Origin: JAFGFG01 sp964442905
GTDB lineage: Archaea; Aenigmatarchaeota; Aenigmatarchaeia; QMZP01; JAFGSV01
DNA length: 32,835 bases
Assembly: GCA_964442905.1 (NCBI GenBank)
Contig: CAYUBD010000007.1
Location: 1 to 32,835 of the forward strand
Reading direction: 5' to 3'
The position numbers were made by a program, and so were the translations under genes. The notes beneath the pieces were generated by a model, which was not told the DNA's origin, searched no databases, and saw nothing but the letters and a program-made list of their open reading frames with translations. Positions 1 to 7,091 of the stretch are shown here, piece after piece (position 1 is the first letter of the stretch; each line of letters begins with the position of its first letter).

Positions 1-576
1 GGGATTGAGATAATGGACATTGCAGGAAATCAGATAATAAACCTTAATAACATCGAAGGCGACGGTGGTGTATTTAACATCTACAATGCTGACAGAACTT
101 CTGCAGTTAAAATAAGGGGATACAGTCGAGATGGTGTTCAGGCATATTTCAACGCGGGCAATGTCGGCATAGGGACGGCGAGCCCTGTAGCGAAGCTCCA
201 AGTCGGTTCTGCTGGCAGCGCGGCAAACGCGTACTATGATATCGGGGCTTCGAGATACGCGGCAGGCAGTAGCATTTACTCATATGGGAGTATCTGCTCA
301 GGCAACTCAGCCGGTGATTGCAGCGGCAATGGTGGCGTCGTCATAGGTACAGTGAACAGTAACGCAGGGGTGAACATCCCGAATAGCGGCACGGTATTCT
401 TCAATGGCGGCAACGTCGGCATCGGGACGATGACTCCGAATGAAAAATTGCATGTTGACGGTAATATTGTAGCTACTGGTACTGGTGCTATTACTGCTGG
501 TGCTGGCGGTTTTTCTGCGACTAACGGCGGCATATTCACATCGCCAGGAAGTAATTTTGTTATCAGGTTAAGTTAG
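1..576 (+). CDS. Surface/fibre-like repeat protein, C-terminal part (5' end outside window)
   Basis: The reading frame is already open at base 1, so the N-terminus lies outside the window and the first in-frame ATG (13) is probably internal. The visible 191 residues are low in charge and rich in Gly, Ala, Ser and Asn. Two copies of the motif NVGIGT followed by xxPxxKLxV occur at about nt 157-204 and 409-453. This motif is typical of beta-rich fibre and adhesin proteins, such as phage tail fibres and large surface proteins of uncultured microbes. The protein ends abruptly after SNFVIRLS. That ending resembles the first strand of the FVIQDSAG repeat seen near the end of the next gene, so a shortened C-terminus is possible. 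The stop codon abuts the next frame. The role is probably extracellular, but no partner or ligand can be named. Confidence 0.6.
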   Translation, partial: GIEIMDIAGNQIINLNNIEGDGGVFNIYNADRTSAVKIRGYSRDGVQAYFNAGNVGIGTASPVAKLQVGSAGSAANAYYDIGASRYAAGSSIYSYGSICSGNSAGDCSGNGGVVIGTVNSNAGVNIPNSGTVFFNGGNVGIGTMTPNEKLHVDGNIVATGTGAITAGAGGFSATNGGIFTSPGSNFVIRLS

Positions 577-621
577 ATGCCGGGATTTGAAAACGACGAT
601 AATATTAGTGGGTTGGATAAT

Positions 622-2526
622 ATGAAAAAGGGGTTGTTTATAGCAATGGGGATTTTCGCCTTGGTGTTATCCCTCAGTCCTTCTGCGAGCGCAAATTACT
701 GCACGGGAAGTGTCAGTTGTTCCGCCTTGCCAGGCATCAGTTGTGAAGAGATAGATGGTTGTACATGGATTAGTTACGGACCTACTACATGCAGTTATGG
801 TGGCGATTGTGTCGCCTACTGCTCTGATGGAAAATGTGCATGTCCTTATGATGACCTGTGCGCACCCGGAGAAAAATGTATTGATGGGTTTTGTGAATCA
901 GGGTATTGTTCGGGAGCTGGCAGTTGCTCTGCTTTTGACCATACTTCTGAAATTACTTGTGAAGCTTACACTGGCTGCACATGGAATACTGGTTGCCTGA
1001 TTGATTCAGATTGTTTACCTGGAGGATATTGTGACGGAGAGGCGTATTATTGTAGCGGGACACATGTTGCCAAAATTTCATGGTACAGTCCTTATCTTTA
1101 TCCTGTTAATCCTGGGAATAACCAAAGGTATGAACATACTGCAGCTCTTTTTGCCTGGGTGGAAGGTACAGAGTATTACCCGGAATGCAATTACCAAACA
1201 CCAAGCGGACCCAATTGGCCTTGTGGCGGTTGTTCCGATTGTGGCGATGCTAGAAGTAATTATGTAGCTTTTGTCGTCGAAGACACCGGAGATGGAAACG
1301 GACTAAGTTGGCATCGTCGTGATTGTGTTTATACAGATATTTTAGGTTTGTGCATTAATCCTCGTTGGGCGGACTATAAAGAATATGTTGGACCTGCCTG
1401 GACAGATGCTTTCCCACCTTGCAATGCACTAATTAAAAGCTCGTGTGCTTCTGCTGTTGGTTGTTCCTGGTATGAGCGTTATGGAACTTGCACTCCTTGT
1501 GCAGCAGAGACTTGCAATGGTGTTGATGATGATTGTGACGGCCTGATTGACGAAGATTTAACCGATTCTTCTGATTGTGTTCAGACTGGTGCTTGTTCTG
1601 GTGCTTTTAAGACTTGTTCTGCGGGTGTCTGGGGTGCCTGTTCAAAGCTTCCTGCTGCTGAGACTTGCAATGGTGTTGATGATGATTGTGACGGCGATAC
1701 TGATGAGGGTTTCGATGTAGGGGCTTCCTGCGGCAGTTGCGGCGGGGTCAATGTCTGTTCCGGCGGGGTTGCGGTTTGCAGTGTTTCCACGCCGGCCGAT
1801 TATGGTGTCGCCTGCGATGGCTCTGATTCCGACTTGTGCAATGAGGGAACGATACTTTGCAGCGGGTCATGCAGTGACGATACCGGGGATAGTTTAGAGG
1901 TTTGCAATGATGTTGATGATGATTGCGATGGTTCGAATAATGAGGAACTTCCAAACCTTGATGATGGTACCGCCTGTTCTACTGGATTGCTTGGTGTCTG
2001 TTCCGCGGGTACGCAGTATCGGTATTGCGATTCCAGCGTAACATCTTATACGTGGTCTGCCTGCGCCCAGACCACTCCTCCATCCGCTGAGGCAGATAAG
2101 TGTGATGATGGTTTGGATAATGATTGTGATGGGGATATTGATGGTGCGGATTCTGATTGCTGCGGCACGTTCGATACAAGCAGGTATTACTTTGAAATCA
2201 GGAATGATGTGGATGCAGTTCTGGCAAGAATAGATCAAGACGGAGTATTCTGGATTAAAGGCGTGAGTAAAACTTGGGCCAATCCTGTTGCGGGCATCAA
2301 TCACTTTATAATCCGGGATTCCGGAGGGAATGCTGTTTTCTGGATTCATGGTTCAACAGGCGATTTGTACATGAATGGAGCAATTAGTATTAATTATGCC
2401 GGTTCTCCTTCAGGCACAAACAATTTTGTGATCCAGGATTCGGCCGGAACCCCGAAAGCCTGGGTGACTTCTGCAGGCAATATGTATTTGTCAGGCTGTT
2501 TTGGATTTAACAAGATATTTACTTAG
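622..2526 (+). CDS. Secreted Cys-rich protein with MopE-like metal-binding repeats
   Basis: The frame opens at an ATG at 577, but I start it at 622 because the protein then begins with a clean signal peptide (MKKGLFIAMGIFALVLSLSP, cleavage near SASA). The 634-aa product has a Cys-rich N-terminal half. It then has four copies of a (D/N)DCDG motif, three of the form CNxVDDDCDG and one CDDGLDNDCDG, beginning near nt 1507, 1660, 1897 and 2092. This is the signature of the putative metal-binding MopE repeat family. Three short beta repeats close the protein (FEIRND, FIIRDSGG, FVIQDSAG, each about 24 residues and ending near LYMNG or MYLSG). It is probably secreted or surface-bound and may bind calcium or copper. 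Frequent ATT for Ile and CGT for Arg contrast with the ATA and AGG preference downstream, which suggests foreign origin. No C-terminal membrane anchor is visible. Confidence 0.7.
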   Translation: MKKGLFIAMGIFALVLSLSPSASANYCTGSVSCSALPGISCEEIDGCTWISYGPTTCSYGGDCVAYCSDGKCACPYDDLCAPGEKCIDGFCESGYCSGAGSCSAFDHTSEITCEAYTGCTWNTGCLIDSDCLPGGYCDGEAYYCSGTHVAKISWYSPYLYPVNPGNNQRYEHTAALFAWVEGTEYYPECNYQTPSGPNWPCGGCSDCGDARSNYVAFVVEDTGDGNGLSWHRRDCVYTDILGLCINPRWADYKEYVGPAWTDAFPPCNALIKSSCASAVGCSWYERYGTCTPCAAETCNGVDDDCDGLIDEDLTDSSDCVQTGACSGAFKTCSAGVWGACSKLPAAETCNGVDDDCDGDTDEGFDVGASCGSCGGVNVCSGGVAVCSVSTPADYGVACDGSDSDLCNEGTILCSGSCSDDTGDSLEVCNDVDDDCDGSNNEELPNLDDGTACSTGLLGVCSAGTQYRYCDSSVTSYTWSACAQTTPPSAEADKCDDGLDNDCDGDIDGADSDCCGTFDTSRYYFEIRNDVDAVLARIDQDGVFWIKGVSKTWANPVAGINHFIIRDSGGNAVFWIHGSTGDLYMNGAISINYAGSPSGTNNFVIQDSAGTPKAWVTSAGNMYLSGCFGFNKIFT

Positions 2527-2566
2527 TTTTATTATCTTCTTTTTCTATGGAACTTTCCATCAGAAT

Positions 2567-2652
2567 TCAGCAGAAATCCTCAAGGTTTCCTTTCTTTTCT
2601 GGAGGAGCTGCTTCTTCGTTTTCGCTGCCGTCATCCTTCATGCGCTTCTCCT
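2567..2652 (-). pseudogene. Relic copy of the 3' end of the Hef-like helicase gene
   Basis: Read on the minus strand, this segment encodes EEKRMKDDGSENEEAAPPEK followed by KGNLEDFC and TGA. That is the same C-terminus as the helicase at 4116-5681. At DNA level 84 of 86 positions match 4116-4222, apart from one 21-nt gap lying between two copies of CTTCATGC, which looks like a slippage deletion. The open frame continues upstream to about 2775 with sequence unlike the helicase (for example KTYRDDVLGKSASRGSDKKP) and no start codon, then meets a stop. It cannot encode a helicase and is best read as a recombination scar. The stretch 2527-2832 holds only this relic and the promoter of the next gene. 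Confidence 0.8.
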
Positions 2653-2751
2653 CTATCTTTTTCTCCGGTTTCTTATCACTCCCCCGGGACGCGGATTTGC
2701 CTAATACGTCATCTCGATATGTTTTGAGAGCGGGATGAGCCTGTAAACTAT

Positions 2752-2795
2752 AATATGTCCGTCTTAAAGGACAAAAAACTTATAAATATGTCCGT
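2752..2795 (+). promoter_or_regulatory. Promoter of the AAA ATPase gene with repeat and palindrome
   Basis: A TATA-like box, TTATAAATA, lies at 2780-2788. The 11-mer AATATGTCCGT occurs at 2752-2762 and again at 2785-2795, 33 bp apart (about three helical turns), bracketing the TATA box. The first copy also forms one arm of an inverted repeat, TGTCC-N8-GGACA, at 2756-2773. This arrangement looks like an operator for a repressor; no regulator is identified. The predicted transcription start near 2810 coincides with a six-codon frame at 2811-2831 (MEITGR, stop) ending one base before the ATPase ATG. Confidence 0.5.
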
Positions 2796-2832
2796 TACAA
2801 TAATCATATTATGGAGATAACAGGAAGATAAT

Positions 2833-4113
2833 ATGGACATAAAAGACATCAATCCGTGGTGGAAAACCGGTAGGATAGACGAGGAGTACTCCTCGTTTCC
2901 TAGAAGGGAGCTTTTCAGGAAGTTATTGCCATATGTAAGCGAAAGGCAGATTATTGCAATAAACGGTCTGAGAAGGATGGGAAAGACCGTTCTGATGCAT
3001 CATCTGATAGAGTTCATTCTGAAAAAGCATAGACCGGAGAATGTCCTTTACTTCAGCTTCGACCTTCTGGACGACAGAATAGAAAACATACTGCGTTCTT
3101 ACACTGAACTGACAGGGGTTGACCTGAGAAATGAGGATATTTTCGTTTTCCTTGACGAAGTACAGAAACACACTGGATGGGAAAACGAGCTGAAGGTGCT
3201 GTACGACAACTTCAGGAGGGTGAAATTCTTCATTTCTGGATCAAGCAGTCTCTTTATAGAAAGGAAAACAAAGGAAAGCCTGGGTGGGAGGGCCTTCTCG
3301 TTCACGTTGAATCCTCTTGCCTTTGAAGAGTACCTTGAACTGAGAAAGATAAGGGTTGGGAGCAATCTGTCACTGTTCGAAGATGATTTGCGGGAAGCAC
3401 TCAGCCGCTATCTGCGCACAGGTGGCTTTCCAGAACTGCTCAGCATGAAAGAAGAAAGGAAAATCGACAGGTACATAAAAGAGCTCATAATAGACAGGGT
3501 TGTCTACATGGACATACCGAAGGTATTTGAAATGGAGGAGCCCGAGCTGCTTGCAAGGCTTCTTTCTGTTATTTCTGCAGAGCCCGGCATGATTATAGAT
3601 TACGGAAGGCTGGCCAGCGATCTTGGCAGAAACAGGAAAACCATCACCAATTATATGTTTTATCTCGAGAAGGCATTCCTCGTTAAGAAGCTGTACAATT
3701 ACAGCAGGAATATGCTGTCAGGTGAAAGAAAAATGAAAAAAGTGTATCCCGTATCGACCGCGTTCGCATTCCTCTTTGAGGCGGCTGAGGGAAAGATTAT
3801 GGAAACTGCCGGGCTGATGAACTATGATTTCAGGTTTTTCAGCAGGAAGGACGGAAAAGAAACCGATTTCATTGCAACAGGAAAGGGGGATAAAGAAATT
3901 CTGCCGATTGAACTTAAATACGCAAAAAGGATTGGGAAAAAAGACATCAGAGGTCTGTTCCACTTCATCGGAAAACATGGGCTGGAACGGGGACTTGTCA
4001 TAACAAAGGACAATGAATCACAGGAGAAAATAAATGGAATGACGATAGAATACGTCCCTATGTGGAAATGGCTGCTGGAAGCCGATCGGAGCAAGCCCGT
4101 TTCAAAGACATAG
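2833..4113 (+). CDS. AAA_14/DUF4143-type ATPase
   Basis: This 426-aa protein belongs to the archaeal/bacterial ATPase group with an AAA_14 core and a DUF4143 C-terminus. It has a Walker A GLRRMGKT at residues 45-52, a Walker B IFVFLDEVQ with Asp108-Glu109, and a sensor-like FFISGSSS near 133-139. A winged-helix-like segment (DYGRLASDLGRNRKTITNYM) follows at about 256-276. A C-terminal segment with TDFIATGKG and LPIELKYAKR has the spacing of a PD-(D/E)XK nuclease-like fold. The biological role of the family is unsettled and it is commonly found in mobile or variable gene content. Here it sits between two copies of the helicase gene's 3' end and stops two bases from the convergent helicase stop, which points to acquisition by insertion. 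An AGGAAG Shine-Dalgarno-like motif precedes ATG 2833. Confidence 0.85.
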   Translation: MDIKDINPWWKTGRIDEEYSSFPRRELFRKLLPYVSERQIIAINGLRRMGKTVLMHHLIEFILKKHRPENVLYFSFDLLDDRIENILRSYTELTGVDLRNEDIFVFLDEVQKHTGWENELKVLYDNFRRVKFFISGSSSLFIERKTKESLGGRAFSFTLNPLAFEEYLELRKIRVGSNLSLFEDDLREALSRYLRTGGFPELLSMKEERKIDRYIKELIIDRVVYMDIPKVFEMEEPELLARLLSVISAEPGMIIDYGRLASDLGRNRKTITNYMFYLEKAFLVKKLYNYSRNMLSGERKMKKVYPVSTAFAFLFEAAEGKIMETAGLMNYDFRFFSRKDGKETDFIATGKGDKEILPIELKYAKRIGKKDIRGLFHFIGKHGLERGLVITKDNESQEKINGMTIEYVPMWKWLLEADRSKPVSKT

Positions 4114-4115
4114 AA

Positions 4116-4222
4116 TCAGCAGAAATCCTCAAGGTTTCCTTTCTTTTCTGGAGGAGCGGCTTCTTCGTTTTCGCTGCCGTCACCCTTCATGCCCTTCAGG
4201 ATGCTCTTCATGCGCTTCTCCT
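4116..4222 (-). repeat. Intact copy of the direct repeat flanking the AAA ATPase gene
   Basis: This is the 3' end of the helicase gene. It is repeated in the same orientation at 2567-2652, with two mismatches and one 21-nt gap. The two copies bracket the AAA ATPase gene (2833-4113) on both sides. The similarity starts at the helicase stop codon and, with one indel, reaches a few bases beyond it. Confidence 0.85.
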
Positions 4223-5681
4223 TGTGGTATGAGGTCCAGTAGTAGCCCTCGTCGCGCGTGTTCTCGGTGATGAGAAGGACGACCTTGCCTATGTCAGCAC
4301 GGCCTACCCTTCCGCGGCGTTGGATAGACCTCAGCGGGCTGGGAACGGGCTCGTAGAATATGGCGAGGTTGGCGCTCGGTATGTCCAGGCCTTCCTCACC
4401 GACTGAAGTTGCGACCAGTACGTTGTGCTCGCCTTCCCTGAACTTTTTGATTGTCTCAATCTGCTGCTTCTGCGTGACCCCTTCCTTCTGGCCGACGAAG
4501 CGCACGGGTCTTGTCCCCTCCACGCTCTTCAGCACATCGACTATCTCATCGACGCTTGTCCTGTAGTTGGCGAATATGATGATCCTGGCTGCGCGGTTCT
4601 TGTTCAGTTCGCCTTCGACAATGGAACAGAGCTTGGCGATTTTGGGGTGGCGGGACCCTTTCGCAGCCATATCGTATGTGATTTTAATTGCGGTCTGTAT
4701 CTTTGAGTCATTCCGCAGTATCTTTCCGGCCTTGGTTTTGTCCTTCTCTATTTTCTTCCAGTATCCAATGAGAGGCCTTATGCCCTGGGTCTCGAGGAGT
4801 CCTATGGCGTGTTCGAGTTTAATGCACTGTGTGACTATAGAGACTGCGGCAAAGGAAGATTTATTGCCCGAATGGAGCCGTGACATGAAATCCCCCTGAA
4901 GTCCAAGCAGGTCCCGCTTGCTGACAATCCGTGCGGGCTTTGTGAAGCCGAACTTCCTCAGGTAACCGAGCTTCTTCGTGTAGACCTCTTCTATCAGCAG
5001 CTTTATGGATACGAATGAAGGCGGAAGAGTGACCCTGACCTGCATGATGTCCTTCTGCATGGCATAAGGCCTGACATCGCTGTCCTTCTCTGTCCGTATG
5101 TCTACGGCCTTCACTCCGAGATTCTCGCATATCTCGTTTATCTTTTCCTGGGTGGTGCCAGGGGACGCTGAAAGTGCAAGTATCCTCGGGTTCTTGGACT
5201 GTTCCGCATACTTCTTTGCTATGTACGGGTATGCGTAGCCTCCGATGGCATGGTGGGCCTCGTCGACTACAAGCAGGGAAAAATCTGAAAGGTCTATTGT
5301 GCCACGGATGATGTCGTTCCTTATGGTCTGGGGTGTCGCGAATATGAGGTCCTTCTCCTCGTAGATGCCGTGCCTTTCCCCGGGCCTCATCTCCCCAGTG
5401 ACCACCTGGAAACGGTCTTCGTCCACATTGAGGAATTTCATGAAGGAGTTGCAATGCTGATTTGTAAGGGGTTTTGTGGGCGCGAGTACGAGTATCTTGC
5501 ATGCCGGCAGCTTATCGAGCCTGTGAACCGCCAGCATTACGGCTATGGGCGTCTTCCCCAATCCCGTGGGAAGCACGACGAGGATGTCCTCGCTGACAGC
5601 CCGTCCCAGTATCTGCTGCTGGTAGAGCCTGGACTGAAGCGTTTCCGGCTTTATGAGTGGATGATGCACGAAATCGGGCAT
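4116..5681 (-). CDS. Hef/FANCM-type superfamily 2 DNA helicase (helicase half only)
   Basis: The 521-aa protein has all SF2 helicase motifs of the archaeal Hef/FANCM family: Walker A LPTGLGKT at 37-44, DEAH at 140-143, SASPGT at 171-176, an insert region at about 190-340, then IIIFANYRTS, VATSVGEEGLDIPSA and the arginine-finger motif QRRGRVGRA. Family members remodel forked and branched DNA at stalled replication forks. In euryarchaea Hef is normally a fusion of about 750 residues with a C-terminal ERCC4 nuclease and HhH domains. Here the protein stops after the helicase core with a charged tail ending GNLEDFC. A separate ERCC4-HhH gene lies at 19000-19701 and probably provides the other half. 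A TATA-like box at 5703-5711 about 26 nt upstream supports ATG 5681 and a leaderless message. Confidence 0.9.
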   Translation of the reverse strand: MPDFVHHPLIKPETLQSRLYQQQILGRAVSEDILVVLPTGLGKTPIAVMLAVHRLDKLPACKILVLAPTKPLTNQHCNSFMKFLNVDEDRFQVVTGEMRPGERHGIYEEKDLIFATPQTIRNDIIRGTIDLSDFSLLVVDEAHHAIGGYAYPYIAKKYAEQSKNPRILALSASPGTTQEKINEICENLGVKAVDIRTEKDSDVRPYAMQKDIMQVRVTLPPSFVSIKLLIEEVYTKKLGYLRKFGFTKPARIVSKRDLLGLQGDFMSRLHSGNKSSFAAVSIVTQCIKLEHAIGLLETQGIRPLIGYWKKIEKDKTKAGKILRNDSKIQTAIKITYDMAAKGSRHPKIAKLCSIVEGELNKNRAARIIIFANYRTSVDEIVDVLKSVEGTRPVRFVGQKEGVTQKQQIETIKKFREGEHNVLVATSVGEEGLDIPSANLAIFYEPVPSPLRSIQRRGRVGRADIGKVVLLITENTRDEGYYWTSYHKEKRMKSILKGMKGDGSENEEAAPPEKKGNLEDFC

Positions 5682-5714
5682 AATCTTAAAATAACCACAG
5701 GGTTAAAATAATGT
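5682..5714. promoter_or_regulatory. Compact divergent promoter between helicase and RimB-like protease
   Basis: Only 33 bp separate the two divergent start codons. The 9-mer TTAAAATAA occurs at 5686-5694 and 5703-5711. The first copy lies about 25 nt upstream of the protease ATG (5715). The second, read as TTATTTTAA on the other strand, lies about 26 nt upstream of the helicase ATG (5681). Each is well placed as a TATA element for a leaderless transcript, so each promoter overlaps the opposite start site and the two may compete. Confidence 0.55.
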
Positions 5715-6107
5715 ATGAAAAAAGTACTCGGCATCGTAGAGAAGGTGAAGATAGTGGGCAAGGGTGAGGTTGAAGCACTGGCACTCATAGATACGGGGGC
5801 CAAACTCAGTTCTGTTGACATAAATATTGCAGCCGAAGCCGGCATAGGCCCGGTGCTAAGGACTACGAAGATAAAGAGCGCTTCAAAGGATACAAGTACC
5901 AGAAGGGCAGTGCTGGATGCTACGATTGAGATAGCAGGCAAGAGGTTCAGGACAGAGGTCAACATAGCTGACAGGACCAAAATGGCGTTCCCTGTGCTCG
6001 TAGGAAGGAGCATACTCCAGGGGAACTTCCTTGTCGATTCCGAGAAGAACCATGACCTGCTCAGAAGAATTGCCAAGGGAAAGAAGATGCCTTCGGAGTA
6101 CGAATAG
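5715..6107 (+). CDS. RimB-like retropepsin-type aspartic protease (pfam Zn_protease/RimB family)
   Basis: The 130-aa product matches the family formerly annotated as ATP-dependent zinc protease, now treated as retropepsin-like and including bacterial RimB. It has the active-site segment ALIDTGAKLSSVD at about 22-34, with the DTGA catalytic Asp. Further on are VNIADRTKMAFPVLVGRSIL, and FLVDSEKNHD near the C-terminus; the pattern of a D/R pair, then PVLIGR, then FLVD is characteristic. The single-domain length implies a homodimer, as in retropepsins. In bacteria RimB trims the poly-glutamate tail that RimK adds to ribosomal protein S6. The next gene is a RimK-like ligase on the same strand, which reproduces that pairing. 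The stop is followed within about 5 nt by the next gene's TATA-like box, so the two may be transcribed separately. Confidence 0.8.
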   Translation: MKKVLGIVEKVKIVGKGEVEALALIDTGAKLSSVDINIAAEAGIGPVLRTTKIKSASKDTSTRRAVLDATIEIAGKRFRTEVNIADRTKMAFPVLVGRSILQGNFLVDSEKNHDLLRRIAKGKKMPSEYE

Positions 6108-6110
6108 CTG

Positions 6111-6122
6111 ATTTTTAAGCTT
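6111..6122 (+). promoter_or_regulatory. TATA-like element for the RimK-like gene
   Basis: ATTTTTAAGCTT lies just after the protease stop. It predicts a transcript starting near 6140, giving a short leader that contains AAAGGTTGATGG, a possible weak ribosome-binding site, before ATG 6155. Confidence 0.4.
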
Positions 6123-6154
6123 GATATTCAATTAACAGGGAAAGGTTGATGGTA

Positions 6155-7030
6155 ATGAAGTTTGCGATACTCGGTCCGGCTCCTGAATTTACAGGGCATT
6201 CGACTAAAAGGTTGCTTGAGGAGGCCAATAAGCAGTTCAAGCATGTGGATTATATCCCCATAAGGGATGTCGTTCTTAACGTCGGGAAGAAGGCCAGCGC
6301 CAAGATAGGGAAAAAGAGCCTTGAGGAATACGACTACATTCTCACAAGGATAGACTCGAAGAGAGCAAGCATAGGGTATCCGATTCTACGGTTCCTTGAC
6401 GAGACTGACGTAAAGATGCCTTATCCTGCCATGACCACGCTCGTGGCACACAACAAGTTCCTTACGCTCATGGCGCTCACGAAGAGGGGGATACCCGTCC
6501 CGGAGACCTGGATAACCGGGTCCAAAGACATGGCAAACAAGATCGTTGACAAGCAGAAGCTGCCCATAATAATGAAGCTGCTGGCCGGTTTCGGTGGCGA
6601 GGGTGTCATGATAATGGAAAGCAGGGACGCCGCAAAGGCCACCATACACACAATGAAGAACCTCAGGCAGGAGGTGCTGCTGGAGGAATACCTCCCCAAT
6701 CCCGGGGAGGACATACGGGCCATAGTAGCCGGTGATGAAGTGATAGCATCATTCAAGAGAATCGCCAGTCCCGGAGAAAAGAAAGCCAACATACACCTTG
6801 GCGGCAGGGGCGTGGATTTCAAGATCAGTTCGGATATGAAGGAGATAGTACTTGAATCTGCAAGGGCCATAGACAGCAAGATATGCGCAATAGACATTGT
6901 AGAAAGTAAAGGCAATGCATACGTCATTGAGGCTAACATAAACCCCGGACTGCGTGGCATAGAGAAGGCAACGAACATAAATGTTGCCCAGCGTATAATA
7001 GACTACATAAAGGAAGAAATGAAGGGGTAG
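6155..7030 (+). CDS. RimK-family ATP-grasp ligase
   Basis: The protein (291 aa from this start) is a RimK/GshB-type ATP-grasp enzyme, a family that uses ATP to join a carboxylate to an amine, often alpha-glutamylation. Visible landmarks are HNKFLTLMALTKRGIPVPET, the ATP-binding PIIMKLLAGFGGEGVMIME, LLEEYLPNPGEDIRAIV with the conserved D-x-R, NIHLGGRG, and the metal-binding tail DIVESKGNAYVIEANINPGL. All main catalytic positions appear present. Three in-frame starts cluster here (TTG 6146, ATG 6149, ATG 6155). I chose 6155 because MKFAILG begins the expected first beta strand. The upstream neighbour is a RimB-like protease. Archaea lack bS6, so the acceptor is unknown; MptN/CofF-type pterin or F420 glutamylation is an alternative. 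Confidence 0.85.
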   Translation: MKFAILGPAPEFTGHSTKRLLEEANKQFKHVDYIPIRDVVLNVGKKASAKIGKKSLEEYDYILTRIDSKRASIGYPILRFLDETDVKMPYPAMTTLVAHNKFLTLMALTKRGIPVPETWITGSKDMANKIVDKQKLPIIMKLLAGFGGEGVMIMESRDAAKATIHTMKNLRQEVLLEEYLPNPGEDIRAIVAGDEVIASFKRIASPGEKKANIHLGGRGVDFKISSDMKEIVLESARAIDSKICAIDIVESKGNAYVIEANINPGLRGIEKATNINVAQRIIDYIKEEMKG

Positions 7031-7062
7031 ATATCGGTTTTGCCTGTTTCAAAAACGAAACC

Positions 7063-7070
7063 TTTATAAA
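7063..7070 (+). promoter_or_regulatory. Strong archaeal TATA box for the 227-aa gene
   Basis: TTTATAAA at 7063-7070 is preceded by a purine-rich BRE-like GAAACC. It is centred about 25 nt before ATG 7092, so the message is probably leaderless. It is one of the best TATA matches in the window, which suggests strong independent expression of this gene. Confidence 0.65.
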
Positions 7071-7091
7071 GTTTACTACCATATAGTAACT

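Noticed and set aside
577..621. Start of the Cys-rich gene at ATG 577
   Set aside because: The extra 15 residues are charged and would bury the signal peptide that starts cleanly at 622.
1897..2349. Long minus-strand open frame opposite the MopE-like repeats (about 151 codons)
   Set aside because: Its Ile- and Arg-rich content mirrors the Asp/Cys repeats on the other strand; it has no promoter or family match.
4861..5502. 213-codon minus-strand frame inside the helicase gene
   Set aside because: It is a frame shadow of the helicase, rich in Arg, His and Pro, without its own signals.
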